From Dactylis glomerata (taxonomy: Eukaryota; Streptophyta; Magnoliopsida; Poales; Poaceae), in contig QXEO01000411.1 in the NCBI GenBank assembly GCA_007115705.1, forward strand, positions 2,046,001-2,110,000: a DNA stretch of 64,000 bases, given 5' to 3'. Position numbers and translations under genes: made by a program. This document shows, piece after piece, positions 22,300 through 34,907 of this stretch. Numbering within the stretch: position 1 is the first letter of the stretch; each line of letters starts with the position of its first letter. The notes beneath the pieces were generated by a model. The model worked only from the letters and a program-made list of their open reading frames with translations. It ran no database searches and had not been told where the DNA came from.

Positions 22300-22591
22300 T
22301 TATTTAGAGATTTTGAAGTGGGCGCCTTCTTCCTTGATGAGAACAATCTGAACATATGGGGTTCCTTTCTTCATGTACTCAAAGATGTATTTGACAGCCT
22401 TGAATGGGTGATCTTCGGGAAGGTTTGTGGTGTTGTGTTTGCCTGCAACACTGTCTTTGAAAGAGATGCATGTCGGTGGGCTTTCAGTATTCTTCACCTC
22501 TGAAACAGCTTCAATATACTTCTTATGAGTTTCTCTGGATGAATGAGCGGATGAGGTGGGCAGAGGTTTTTTGTGTGCATCAGCTTGTGTC
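22300..22591 (-). pseudogene. Possible terminal exon of an unrecognised gene
   Basis: A minus-strand frame of about 97 codons follows a plausible acceptor (TTCTTCAG at 22592-22599) and ends with a stop at 22300. It reads from QADAHKKPLPTSSAHSS through FKDSVAGKHNTTN and HPFKAVKYIFEYMKKGTPYV to FKISK. Composition is protein-like and free of low complexity. I recognise no family and could not place upstream exons with confidence. A GC-rich promoter-like block lies upstream on this strand (23500-24160). It may be a gene fragment carried by a transposon. Confidence 0.35.
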
Positions 22592-24250
22592 CTGAAGAAG
22601 ATGGATATGCGGTCTTAAAGAAAGTAAGCGTGTAAAGCTGAACAAACAAATAAAATTTGATGTAGTACCTATACATGTTGCCTTCCTGCCGGATTGTCCT
22701 TGTATTGCTAGTAGACAGAAGTCTGTGCAGAATAAAATAAGAGTACAATATTAGGGGTAGTTTACTGTAGGTGTTATGCAGCCACGAACTATGTTATTTA
22801 AGTAGCTGAATCAAACCAAAAAATAGAAAGTAGCTAGATATTCTTATTCCTGCAATTCCCTGTATTTTGCTTCCACGACAGACATGAATGAAAGCAAAGG
22901 GAGGGAAAATGTGAATTAAATTTATAGGGATATAATGGCATGTGAATTTCAGACATGTTGCAAACTCCACTTTAGAAGCTCACATGCTACTAAATCCCAA
23001 ATGCTACTGTTACACTATTGCTGATAAAGCCATGAAAATTCCATATCGTAAACGAAAACTGATATGATGATGGATAAAAACTTCAGTACATGATGTAAAG
23101 ATAGTACCAAAAGGAGCTTTCACTATCCAAAAGGAGTTGTCAGTATGCAATGAAGGACCAATAACAACAGCTTCGGCGAGTCGTTGGGCACTCATGTAGC
23201 AAAACATGGTCATTACAATGTAGCTAATAATGTGCTATCATAGTCCGAATAAAATTCTGAAAGTCATACCTAAACATAAAGTAAGCAGCGGTAGAAATAA
23301 CCATGTGAAGGAAGGAATCAGTGGTAGAGATAATTAGCAGGCAAACTGTAAGATACTAATCTGATAACATAATCATGGAAGGTGTAGTAAAAATAATCGG
23401 CATAAGAAAGCGGTAGCAAAAATTATTTAAGAGGCAAAGTGCAGTATGCTAGTTTGAGAGCAAACAGGTCATGCGTGACCGTGGGCTGCATATGCGTATC
23501 AGGCAGCACGGCTGGTAATCATATTATGTGCTCCGACAATGGAGGATACGGAAGAGAGTGACTCACCAATGGCGGTGCTAGAACACACCCGACTGGAAGA
23601 CAATGAGCGGGTGAAGGTGGAGGTGAGAGTTTAAGAAGGAGGGGGAATTTGGGCAAACTCGTCGCATGTCCCCCATTAGTTTCCGTTTCTTGTAGATATT
23701 TCGGGGAGAGAAAGAGAGGGCGGCACCATGGGATTGACAATGAAGAGGGAGTGGATGAGATGAAGACCTTCCAGAAGCTGGACGGATATCATCCATTAGC
23801 GGAAGAATTAATAGCAGCTGCTCATTGGAGATTGAGAGTCCGATGGCAGTTTCCGGTGGGAGGGCCCCGGCAATATCCGGAGGACGGCCGTCGAGCTTCT
23901 TGCAGGAGAGGAATTACGGCGGCGCGTGTAGGGTACGACTCCGGCGCGTGGTGGGGAGGGAGCGGCGGCAGCGCCTGGTGGGGAAGGGGCGGCGGCGGCA
24001 CGTGATGGGAAGGGGCAGCGGCGGCGCGTGATGGGAAGGGGTGGCGGTGGCTCGCGCGATGGGGAGCGGCGGCGGCGCCTGCGCATGGTGGGGAGGTGGT
24101 TGCGTGTGCGGAACGGCGGGGGAGACGATGGCTGTGAGTTTTTTTGACATCTGAGAGGATAAGATCGGTTCTGGGCCGAACTTTTAGTTTGATTGACACG
24201 GGTCACCTTTTTTCCCATTCAAATGATCAGACGGTGGGCACATAGTTTAA
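22592..24250 (-). other. Gene-like island: weak exon signals and GC-rich block
   Basis: 23010-23213 on the minus strand has an open frame (MTMFCYMSAQRLAEAVVIG) ending near a donor-like site. 23820-24130 is very GC-rich, built of CGCCGCC-type repeats. It gives Pro/Arg-rich frames on several strands, as is usual for a grass first exon or 5' leader. No protein family is recognised. A host gene remnant is possible but not shown. Confidence 0.3.
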
Positions 24251-24394
24251 GACCACATCTTTGCTATCTGACGGATAGGATAATTGCAGTGACGTGGCTT
24301 CAGGAAATTTGAGCTTGCAAACAATAAATGCTTTAAGTGGGGATGAACTTGATATGTATTATAGATTAAGAAGAAGAGAGTTGGATGGTTAATT

Positions 24395-25616
24395 AGCGGG
24401 AAACTGACCAAAAACCGGTACAAACACCCTCGCCGACCGTCATGGAACACGACCGCCGCAAGGGCACACACAGCCACCCTGGCTACTAAACGAGCACTGC
24501 ACACACAACCACATAAGACAAGGGTCATCGCCGAGGTTGCTCACCGACGTCATCGTCATCATTCCTCTGGAGCAAGCGACTCTGACTTCACCAAAGAAAC
24601 AACAAAGGAAGACCCGTCGTAGTGGCCTCGTGAAGTCCACGTCATCCCATGCCAAACATGACCCTTCGCGTCGAAGACTGGTAGCTCTGATTCTGATGAC
24701 GAGCTCAGAAGAGGAGATGGGCATGACCTGTGCCGACAAAGATCTTCGAGATCGGACCACCACAATGCAGGTCATCGTCGCCACTCGCCACTCGGGGCAG
24801 CAGCTCCGAATTCACAATAGTAGGAGACCAACAAGAAGATGAGTCAAACACGCCGGAACAAGAAGCCAACTAACAAAGTCTCGCCGCAACTAAATCTTCA
24901 CTCATCGTTGCTGCGCTAGCCACCACACGGAACTCAACACACACCACCAAAGCCAACCACTGGTCCCTCCGCCCGATGCACAACTCCAAGAATGATGTCT
25001 CCAAGGAGGAAACGACACAGTGTCGCCGTCATCATCCGATCCACGGATCTAAGGTTTCCCCCGGAGATAACCTGTGGAGGGTGGAGCTTTACCTCGGTGA
25101 TGCCTTCAAGAAGGGTACGGCGCTCAAGGCGTTGCCATCACCGGCTCTGGCCAACACCAAGAGCAAGATTTCTCTTGAATCAGCCCTCAAGACCTCCAGC
25201 CAGCAGCCTACACATCGGGCCGGCCACCTACAGAACCCTCACCGCCGGCACCGTACCTCTGCCAAACCAGAACTAGAGGCAAGCGAACCCATCCATCCTC
25301 GATCCCTGAAGCAGCGGCACCACGTAGCTACAACACAAGATCGATGGCATGCTCCTCCCTGCACCTCGCCGGCAGGAACACAACCAACAACACTCCATCG
25401 AGGCGGAAGTAGCAGGAGCACCAGAGCTCCAGATCAAGCGCTGCCCACCGCTCCAGATCGAGCGCTGCCCACCGAGCTCGAGCCAGACGACCTCGCCGGG
25501 CAACCGCCCTACATCCCGCAGAAGGAGGAGCCATGGAGCGGCTGGCTACACCACCTCTAGCTCCGGCTGCTACACCGTCCGCCACGGTCACGACGACCGC
25601 CACCGCCTAGAGCCAC
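24395..25616 (+). repeat. Unclassified dispersed repeat, target of element D
   Basis: This GC-rich stretch includes the GATGCCTTCAAGAAGGG word that I associate with dispersed grass repeats. A plus-strand frame at 24976-25560 (194 codons) is Pro/Ser/Thr-rich with a short internal duplication (APDQALPTAPDRALPTE, about 25424-25475). It has no recognisable domain and is probably not a gene. Element D begins at 25617. Confidence 0.35.
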
Positions 25617-27275
25617 TAATACGTCTCCAACGTATCCATAATTTTTGATGCTCCATGCTTGTTTTTACACCATTTGCCTAATGTTTCGTTACACTTCGTG
25701 ACACTTTTATGCATTTTCCGGAACTAACCTATTAACAAGTCACCACAGTGCCAGTTCCCTATTTTCTGCTATTTTTGTGTTTCAGAAAAGTTACACAGGA
25801 AATATTCTCGGAATTGGACGAAACCAAAGCCAGCCGTCCAGATATTTCACGAAGCTTCCAGAGAACCGAAGAGGAGATGGAGTGGGGCCACAAGGTGGCC
25901 TCACACCAAGGCGGCGCGGCCTAGCCCCTGGCCACGCCCCCTATGTGTGAGATCGCCTCGGTCCACTCCTGACGATGCCCCTTCGCCTATAAAGACCCCT
26001 CGACGGGAAAAACCTAAGTACCCGATCAATTTTCTAGAAAGACATCGCGATCCACCGCCGTCGTCGACCCGAGATCGGGAGGGTCCAGAAGCTCTTCTCG
26101 GCACCCTGCCGGAGAGGGGAATCGCCATCGGAGGTCTTCTTCATCACCATGCTTGCCTCCGGAGCGATGAGTGAGTAGTCTACCTTGGACTATGGGTCCA
26201 TAGCAGTAGCCAGATGGTTGTCCTCTTCGCCATGTGCTTCATGTTTAGATCTCATGAGCTGCCCTACATGATTGAGATCACCGTTATGTAATTCTACATG
26301 TTTGGTTTGTTGGGATCCGATGAATATTGGTGTTATGATTGAGTTGCTATACTGAAATATATCTTATGTTATCTCTATGTTGTTTATGATCTTGCATGCT
26401 CTCCGTTGTTAGTAGCTATCTTGGCCGAGTAGTTGCTAGTGACTCCAAGAGGGGGTATTTATGCTCGATAGTGGGTTCATGCCTCTATTTAATCTGGGGG
26501 AGTGACAGAAACCTCTAAGGTTGTAGATGTGCTGTTGCTACTAGGGAGAAAACAACATTCATATGCTCAAGGGCATATGCTTTGTTTACATTACACACTT
26601 TGCTTAATGCAATTATCTGTTGTTCGCAACTTAATACTCATGGGGTGTTCGGATGATATCCCCGTGAGTGGATTATTAGTCATAGATGCAGTTGGATGGT
26701 GGTCCATGTATTTTGTTGTAATGCCCAGAGTAAATCGCATAGTGATCTTCTTGACATATCATGGTTATCTTTATTCTATCAATTGCCCAACTGTAATTTG
26801 TTTACCCAGCATGTGTTATTTATCTTATGGAGAGATACCACTAGTAAACTGTGGACCCCAGTCCTATTTCCATCATATTGCTATCACCTGTTTACTTTAC
26901 TCGCACTTTTTACTTTACTCGCATACTTCTATTGTTTTCCACTCGATACGCTCATACCCTTTGTTTCAAGCAAACCGGTGAGATTGACAACCTCATCGCA
27001 AGTTGGGAACAAAGTACTTGGTTGTGTTGTGTGCAGGTTCCACGTTGCTACTGGTTGAAGATGCGCTAACAAGTTATCGTTAACGGCGCCCTTGTTAGAG
27101 CATCACGCAGCTAGTGGGCATCACCTTCAGTCTTATTGTCTTTTCTTCTCCTGAACGATTAAACCTTGGTTTCTAACTGAGGGAAAAGCTTGCTGTTGTG
27201 CTCATCATATCTTCCGCTTGGGGTTCCCCAACTGCCTGGCAATAATCATCATCATCAACTACACGCCAGCCATCA
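25617..27275 (+). repeat. Element D 5' LTR
   Basis: It starts TAATACGTCTCC (TG changed to TA) and ends CAGCCATCA. An inverted repeat at 25900-25951 is followed by TATAAA at 25988-25993. It matches 32521-34032. Confidence 0.9.
25900..25951 (+). promoter_or_regulatory. GC-rich inverted repeat and TATA region of D 5' LTR
   Basis: CTCACACCAAGGCGGCG faces CGCCCCCTATGTGTGAG, and TATAAA follows 37 bases later. The D 3' LTR has the same arrangement (32802-32853, then 32889-32894). Confidence 0.6.
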
Positions 27276-27285
27276 AGCCCTTTTC

Positions 27286-27303
27286 TGGCGTCGTTGCCGG
27301 GGA
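27286..27303 (+). other. Primer-binding site of element D (tRNA-Asp type)
   Basis: TGGCGTCGTTGCCGGGGA lies 10 bases after the LTR, one base off the tRNA-Asp complement. Confidence 0.8.
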
Positions 27304-27472
27304 AGAAAAAGAAGACCTCTGCAAGGGGAGTTTTTCGCACGCACATCCTTTACTTTGTTATTTGTTTTGCTTTACTTTATTTATTTTTACTTGCATTGTT
27401 TTATATCAAAAACCCAAAAAAATTAGAATCCTTGGTAGTTGTTTTTACTTGTCTACTTTTAGTTTTGCTGAA

Positions 27473-28273
27473 ATGGCTAATCCTGAAAACATCAAGTTGT
27501 GTGACTTTACTAGCACAAACAATAGTGATTTTATCTGCACTCCTATTGCGCCACCTGCTCCTGCTGCAAACTTTTATGAGATTAAGCCTGCTTTATTGAA
27601 CCTTGTTATGAAAGAGCAATTCTCTGGTACCAGTACTGAAGATGCTGCAGCTCATCTCAACAATTTTGTTGAGCTATGTGAGATGCAGAAATATAAGGAT
27701 GTAGAAAGTGATATTATTAAGCTCAAGTTGTTTCCTTTTTCTTTGAGAGGAAAAGCTAAAGATTGGTTGCTATCTTTGACTAAGAATAGTATTGATTCAT
27801 GGACTAAGTGTAAGGATGCTTTCATTGGTAGATATTATCCTCCTGCTAAAATTATATCTTTGCGTAGAAATATTATGAAGTTTATTCAATTTGATAATGA
27901 ACATGTTGCTCAAGCCTGGGAAAGAATGAAATCTATGATAAAGAATTTCCCCACTCATGGACTGACTACTTGGATGATTGTCCAAACTTTTTATGCAGGA
28001 CTGAATTTTTCTTCGAGGAACCTATTGGATTCAGCTGCTGGAGGCACTTTTATGTTCCTTACCTTGGGCGCCGCAACAAAGCTACTTGACAACATGATGG
28101 TAAATTATTCCGAATGGCACACCGAGAGAGCTCCACAAGGTAAGAAGGTAAATTCTGTTGAGGAAACCTCTTCCTTGAGTGATAAGATTGATGCTATTAT
28201 GGCTATGCTTGCTAATGATAGGACTCATGTTGATCCTAATAATGTTCCTTTAGCCTCTTTTGTTGCTCAATAA
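27473..28273 (+). pseudogene. gag: Element D Gag, N-terminal part
   Basis: The ATG at 27473 follows a leader shared with element E. The 266-residue frame is a typical Athila Gag. It has a variable N-terminus, then FSGTSTEDAAAHLNNFVELC, LFPFSLRGKAKDWLLSL, RYYPPAKIISLRRNI and AQAWERMKSMI. The TAA at 28271 stands where related Gags continue, so it is probably a nonsense change. The coding sequence resumes downstream in another frame. Gag would assemble the particle and package RNA. Confidence 0.85.
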
Positions 28274-29524
28274 GAGCATGTTGAACTTCATTAGAAACAA
28301 TAATTTCAACAACAACGCTTATAGGAACAATTTTGCTAGTAACAACTATAGGCTGTTTCCCTCTAATGGTGAAAATGGCTATCTTGGTAGACCTAAAATG
28401 CCTAGTGAAGAGAGGTTTTAAGAACTTGAAAAGGCTACCAAGAATTTTATGCAAATGCAATATGAGCAAAATAAGTTGTTTACTAAGACTATGGAGGAGC
28501 AATCAGCTCTGTTGAGGACTATTAGTCATCAACTTGAAAATTTAAACAAGGCTATTCCTGAATTGCAAGCTAAGGTTTCCAAAGCCGAAACCGATATTTC
28601 ATCTTTGTCTAATGTGCAATCCTCTTTGGTTAACAGAATTTCTGCTAAGCCTGATCCTTTTGCTACTGCTAATGCTATTCAAGTTGGAATTGATGAAAAT
28701 ATTAGATTGTTAGCAGAATTGCATGCTAGATGGGAAAGAGAGGATGAGATTGCTAGGAATATGAAAGTTTGTACTATTACTACCTCTAATGAAGTTGTTC
28801 CTAATGCTAGCAATCCTCTTACTTTGATTGGTGTAGAAAAAACTCCCACTCCTTGTGTTAAAAAGCCTAAAACTGCTAAAACTTTTTCTCAAAAGAGTGC
28901 TGAAATTTTTTGGAGTGTAGGAGATGATAACTCTATTTCCTTTAATGATTTTGATGTTGATGGCTGCAATATATCTGAAGTAATTTTGTTCTTGCAAAAG
29001 CTTGCTTTGACTCCCAATGCTAGTTCTTTAAATATTGCTTTTACTAAGCATATTACCAATGCTCTCATAAAAATTAGGGATGAAAAGTTATAGCAAAAAG
29101 CCTTTATTCCCAAGAAGTTAGAAGATGGTTGGGAACCCATCATCGATATGCATGTTAATGGTTTTAATTGCCATGCTTTATGTGATCTATGTGCTAGTAT
29201 TTCTATTATGCCTAGAAAAATTTATGACATGCTTGATTTACCACTGCTTGAAAAATGTTATTATGATGTTCCTATTGCTGATGTTGCTAAGAAGAAACCT
29301 TTGGGAAGGATTAATGATGTTCTTATTATGGTTAAAAATAACCTTGTTCCCGTTGATTTTCTCGTTATGGATATTGAATGCCATGCTTCATGTCCTATTA
29401 TTTTGGGAAGACCCTTTCTTTGAACTGTAGGTGCCATATCATTGATATGAGAAAAGGCACCATCAAATATCAATTCCCACTAAAGAAAGGTATGGAACAC
29501 TTCCCTAGGAAAAGAAAGAAATGA
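28274..29524 (+). pseudogene. pro: Element D Gag C-terminus and protease, frameshifted
   Basis: After a frameshift between 28273 and 28449, a 214-codon frame starts MQMQYEQNKLFTKTMEEQ. It predicts coiled-coil sequence (LRTISHQLENLNKAIPELQA). A TAG at 29091 interrupts it. In the same frame a retropepsin-like domain follows with CHALCDLCASISIMP (Asp codon at 29184) and CPIILGRPFL. The active-site Gly of the usual D-x-G-A is Cys. After a TGA at 29421 and a frame change, IDMRKGTIKYQFPLKKGMEH leads to a natural-looking end at 29524. No RT follows. The proteins would be Gag tail and protease; this copy is dead. Confidence 0.75.
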
Positions 29525-32520
29525 CTTTTTGACTCTATTCTTAGAGCAAATTATGAGCTTGATGCTTCATCTCTTGATGTTACTTGATTCACAATTTTTT
29601 GCGCCTAGCTCAAAGGCGTTAAAGAAAAGCACTCTTGGGAGATAACCCATTGTTTATTTTCAGTACTTTTTCTTTTATTTGAGACTTGGAAGTCATTGCT
29701 ACTGTAATGACCGCTCCTTGTCATTTTTATTTCATTGTTGTGCCAAGAGAAGCCTCTAATTTGAGTGAGGTAAAGATTTGGGGATGTTGCTGTCCTGAAA
29801 CTGTTTTCGGTGCTGCACCGTAAAAATTCGTAAAACTTCTCTGTATATCTTTTGGACCTGAGATTTCTTGTGCATATGCCCCAGGTTATATCCAAACTTT
29901 CATTAGTTTAACACTTTTTGATTTGAGCAACAGAAAACTCCTTAAAAATTCGACCTTTGTCAGATGTTCTGTTTTGACAGATTTCTGCCAATATTTGTGT
30001 TTGCCGCTTTATCACTTTCTTTTCGAGTTCTTTGCATCATGGAACTTTTGGGGAAGTTGATACAGTAGTATATACTTTATATGTGGTGGTTTTGGGTTGA
30101 AACCTGAAGCAAAAAGAGGTTGATTATATATATGCTTACACTAATGTTGCTAATAGATTTGTGTTTAGTTTTGTATGAAGGAAGTTTTCAAGTGTAGGGA
30201 TTGGAGAATGATGAGATGAGTTGAAGAATGGACAAAAGCTTAAGCTTGGGGATGCCCATGCATCACCTCAAGAAATATCCAAGAAGTACAAGCGTCAAAG
30301 CTTGGGGATGCCCCCGAGGCACCCCTTCTTCATCGGCAAAAATCAGGTCACCTTTCAAAACACTATATTTTTATTGCTTCATGCACTATGTGTTTTTCTT
30401 GGAGCGCCAGTTGTTTTAGTTTTCTTTATTAGTTTAGTTTTGTTCGCTGCAATAAATGGTTGGACCCCAACAAATTTCTTTTGGAGAAGTTGCCTTGCTT
30501 TTCATTTGCCAAGAACGCTCTAGTTTTCATTCTTATCAAAAACCGAGTGTTCTTCTTTTTCTGCTACTGCTTTTGGTTTTCGTTTTTGCCTTGATTTGCG
30601 TTCAGATCTTCTTATATTTATTTATCAAGGTGTATTTTTGCCTCTGGACCATGTTGGTTTTCCTCAAAAGAGTTGGATTAAAAAAGTTTGAATGGTGTTG
30701 GAAAAGAGAAAAAACTTTATGCAAAAAAAAGTGGTACAAGAAGGAGCTTGTGTAGACTGCGTCTTAGGCTTTTTCATGTCATGCTTGATATCTTTTTGAT
30801 AGCATGCTTAGTGGTTTTTCTGTAGCATGACTTATCTCAAATAACTGAGATTGCTTAATGAGCCTTTGAAAAAAAATCATGTGTTGTTTTTATTATTTGG
30901 AAGCATTATTTTGGTTTTCTCCTTGATGCTTTATTTGGGTTGACTTGGCACATGCTCACACATGTTAGACTCTTACAAAGTCGCCAATAGCCTCTATGAT
31001 CATTTAGTTTTTGACTTTTGATGCCATCTTATGCTTCTTTTAATGTTGCTTTGTCGCTTTGCATGATTATGGCTATTATTGCTCTCTTAGTTGGTCACTC
31101 CCAGTCTTTTGCTAGCCCTCGCCTTGTACTGAGTATGAGCTCTACTCGTGCATCCAACTCCTAAAAACCAAGTTTGCCAAAGTGTCCACCATACATACCT
31201 ATTAGCAATTTGCTATTCCAAGTAAATTTGAATTGCTTTTATTTTCTCTTCAATTAAACTCTTACCAGTGTTATGCAAAAATTGGTCAGTAAAGCTCTCA
31301 CGAACTGGAAGGCACACTTTACTTTTTCTTGTCCTTAAAAATTTGACATTGTGATCTCTTATGTTGAGTTGTTATGCTTGCAAGTTGTAAGTTGGAGACT
31401 AGCCCAGCCATGCCGTCATGGGCAAGCTTTCAACATTGCACTTCTTATTTTAGTTGATATCGTGATCTTTTGTTTATGGATACTCGCGGTGTGAAATGAA
31501 TTGGGAATCTTGCGGGGATCATGGAGTTTGTATATGTGTTAGGGAAACGCATGGGCCGCCAATCTAAGCCATGCATAATTCATGGTGGAAATTTGCAGCA
31601 TACCTATAGTGGATATTCGACGACGCATCTTAAAATAAAAAGCTAAACAAATGGTAAATAAAAGAGATGTCGAGGTGTTCATTGTCTGCTTATCCTTTTA
31701 TTTTGATGTGGGCTTGTTCCATGTCATCGGGCACGGAGGTACCCCGTTGCGGTTCTCGATGATACGTGTATACTTACAATGACAAGAGCCTTTCTTGGGA
31801 CTCTAAGTAAAGTAGCATGAGGTTTGGGTACTCGTATTCACGGGATACGAGGTTTTCAACTTATGATTTATAAAGCATATGCATCATAATTGTTCTTGCA
31901 TTAACTTTAACCATTCAAGATGCTTATGATGGGGGCAATAAGATCTCAAAGCCGGTAAGTACCATAATTTTTGAAGGTTATAAAACTTGCAATCACTGCT
32001 TCCCTCCGCGAAGGGCCTTTCTTTTACTTTTATGTTGAGTCACCACCTTCTATCTTTATGCACCATTAAGAGAGCATAGTTGTCATTCTTAGTATAATGT
32101 GCATTGTCCCAAAGTTTTCATTGATTGATTCATATTATTGGTTTCACTTGTTCTCAAATTATTTGTATCTAGTCGCCCTCTTAAAGTTAAAGGTGTCCTA
32201 TGCATTTATGTTTTGCTCTCTATTAAGGACAAACTGAAAACCATTTGTATGTTTTTCCTTATGATTTGAACACACGTTTGACTTTCATTGTTTCATTTTC
32301 ATGATCTTTTGTTTGTGTTCATTTTCATGTTATAACATGGTTGCTAAGTTTTTATTGTCAAGATTATATCTTTCATGCCCATGTTTTAAGTTCTTATGAT
32401 CCCAGATCACAATGCTTACATAGATGATCAAGATTGTGTAGGTGCATGTCACCTCAAAAATTATTTCTTTTGTTATCACTTACCTACTCGAGGACGAGCA
32501 GGAGTTAAGCTTGGGGATGC
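29525..32520 (+). mobile_element. Element D non-coding tail and polypurine tract
   Basis: It is shared with elements A and E: GCGCCTAGCTCAAAGGCG near 29607, AGCTTGGGGATGCCC words near 30243-30310, and TTTTTCTTGGAGCG near 30392. A segment near 31200-31980 has no counterpart in the E tail and I see no gene in it. The tract TTAAGCTTGGGGATGC (32505-32520) precedes the LTR. Confidence 0.75.
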
Positions 32521-34032
32521 TGATACGTCTCCAACGTATCCATAATTTTTGATGCTCCATGCTTGTTTTTACACCATTTGCCTAATGTTTCGTTACACTT
32601 CATGGTACTTTTATGCATTTTTCGGAACTAACCTATTAACAATGCCACAGTGCCAGTTCCCTGTTTTCTGCTGTTTTTATGTTTCAGAAAAGTTACACAG
32701 GAAATATTCTCAGAATTGGACGAAACCAAAGCCAGCCGTCCAGATATTTCACGGAGCTTCCAGAGAACCGAAGAGGAGACGGAGTGGGGCCACGAGATGG
32801 CCTCACACCAGGGCGGCGCGGCCCAGCCCCTGGCCGCGCCCCCTATGTGTGAGACCGCCTCGTCCACTCCTGACGATGCCCCTTCGCCTATAAAGACCCC
32901 CCGACGGGAAAAACCTAAGTACCCGATCAATTTTCCAGAAACACATCGCGATCCACCGCCGTCGTCGACCCGAGATTGGGAGGGTCCAGAAGCTCTTCTC
33001 GGCACCCTGCCGGAGAGGGGAATCACCACCGGAGGTCTTCTTCATCGCCATGCTTGCCTCCGAAGCGATGAGTGAGTAGTCTACCTTGGACTATGGGTCC
33101 ATAGCAGTAGCTAGATAGTTGTCCTCTCCGCCATGTGCTTCATGTTTAGATCTCATGAGCTGCCCTACATGATTGAGATCACCGTTATGTAATTCTACAT
33201 GTTTGGTTTGTTGGGATCCGATGAATATTGGTGTTATGATTGAGTTGCTATACTGAAATATATCTTATGTTATCTCTATGTTGTTTATGATCTTGCATGC
33301 TCGCTGTTGTTAGTAGCTATCTTGGCCGAGTAGTTGCTAGTGACTCCAAGAGAGGGTATTTATGCTCGATAGTGGGTTCATGCCTCTATTTAATCTGGGG
33401 GAGTGACAGAAACCTCTAAGGTTGTAGATGTGCTGTTGCTACTAGGGAGAAAGCAACATTCATATGCTCAAGGGCATATGCTTTGTTTACATTACACACT
33501 TTGCTTAATGCAATTATCTGTTGTTCGCAACTTAATACTCATGGGGTGTTCGGATGATATCCCCGTGAATGGATTATTAGTCATAGATGCAGTTGGATGG
33601 CGGTCTATGTATTTTGTTGTAATGCCCAGAGTAAATCGCATAGTGATCTTTTTGACATATCACGGTTATCTTTATTCTATCAATTGCCCAACTGTAATTT
33701 GTTTACCCAGCATGTGTTATTTATCTTATGGAGAGACACCACTAGTGAACTGTGGACCCGGTCCTATTTCCATCATATTGCTATCACCTGTTTACTTTAC
33801 TAGCACTGTTTACTTTACTCGCATACTTCTACTGTTTTCCACTCGATACGCTCATACCCTTTGTTTCAAGCAAACCAGTAAGATTGACAACCTCATCGCA
33901 AGTTGGGAACAAAGTACTTGGTTGTGTTGTGTGCAGGTTCCACATTGCTACTGGTTGAAGACGCGCTAACAAGTTATCGTTAACGGCGCCCTTGTTAGAG
34001 CATCACGCAGCTAGTAGGCATCACCTTCAGTC
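32521..34032 (+). repeat. Element D 3' LTR, right end missing
   Basis: It starts TGATACGTCTCC and follows the 5' LTR to CATCACCTTCAGTC, then breaks off about 145 bases early. The following sequence (GTTCGGGAGTGG) is unrelated. Confidence 0.85.
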
Positions 34033-34907
34033 GTTCGGGAGTGGGGCCCATCACCACCGCGGCCGGAGCTGGCAGCAGCGATGGCAGGGGAGGCGAGCAA
34101 GGGTGGAGGACTGGCGGTGCTTAGGGTTTCACCCCCGGGCCACCACGAGCGGGGCGACATGGGGTGGGGGGGGGGGTATACAGTAGGTCTACAGATAATT
34201 CTGCTACCAAGAATTCTCAGCATGAGGCAGCTGGATTGGAGTGGATTACTCCAGATTGCTTCGCCGCAGACTTGTGATTAATCCCTTGAAATCTCGCCTT
34301 CAACTTCCTAACCTCGTCGAAGATGTCCGGTGACCCCACATTGAGATATGGATCCTGCGCCATGGCAGCTTGGACATTAAGAACTCAAGTGCTCTCAGGT
34401 CCGACCTCTCAAGTCTCAACCATCCTAGATGAAAATACATAGTTATATACATGTACAGCTGAAATAAAATCGATCAATGATTCGTTGTGGGCATCAAGAA
34501 ATCAGAATAGTAGTAGAAATTAGCAGGCCTAGAGCTGAATCAAAATCCTACGAGATGCAGTTGACAGGCCACGTCTAGATTGCGTGGGTGATGCAGTCGT
34601 TGGGTGTTCCTGGTCGCACGCCTGCCGCGCCGCCGGGTAGGACATCAGCGCCTACACCTTTGTTGAGCACCTCCGGCTTGGGCATGCAGAGATTAATAAC
34701 CAAAAATCACGTCCTGTTTTTTGCTCGGCAGTTAGCAAGGATGTACTCTGATGGAGAAAGAGAACTGTGCCCCGAGATTTTCTCTCGGGCGCGTTAATGA
34801 GGAGAGGGAATTACGTCCCAATTTTTTCACGGAGGCGGGGGGAGTCGGACGAAGCGAAACCACGTATTAGCTGACGACGGAATACAATTTCTTTTTTAAA
34901 TAGTAGA
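34033..34907. other. Unclassified sequence between element D and the copia-type LTR
   Basis: It holds a GC-rich start, a G run at 34167-34176, and a minus-strand frame 34217-34363 (48 codons, MAQDPYLNVGSPDIFDEV). That frame could be a captured exon, but I do not recognise it. It ends with TTTTTTAAATAGTAGAGATA, the kind of end seen on many grass DNA transposons. Confidence 0.35.

Larger units (their letters stand above)
25617..34032 (+). mobile_element. Element D: Athila-type LTR element with gag-protease only, 3' LTR truncated
   Basis: It has a 5' LTR of 1659 bases, a tRNA-Asp-type primer site, a decayed gag-protease region, a 3 kb non-coding tail, a polypurine tract and a 3' LTR cut after 1512 bases. 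No RT, RNase H or integrase is present between the protease and the tail. The tail starts with the word GCGCCTAGCTCAAAGGCG also found in element E (55249). The absence of pol is therefore a family property rather than a local deletion (inference). The left flank is GCCAC; the right end is lost, so no target duplication can be tested. Confidence 0.85.

Noticed and set aside
26502..26981. Open frame of 159 codons, and the similar one at 33403-33969
   Set aside because: Both are in the LTRs of element D, with counterparts in A and E that differ in frame; LTR shadows.
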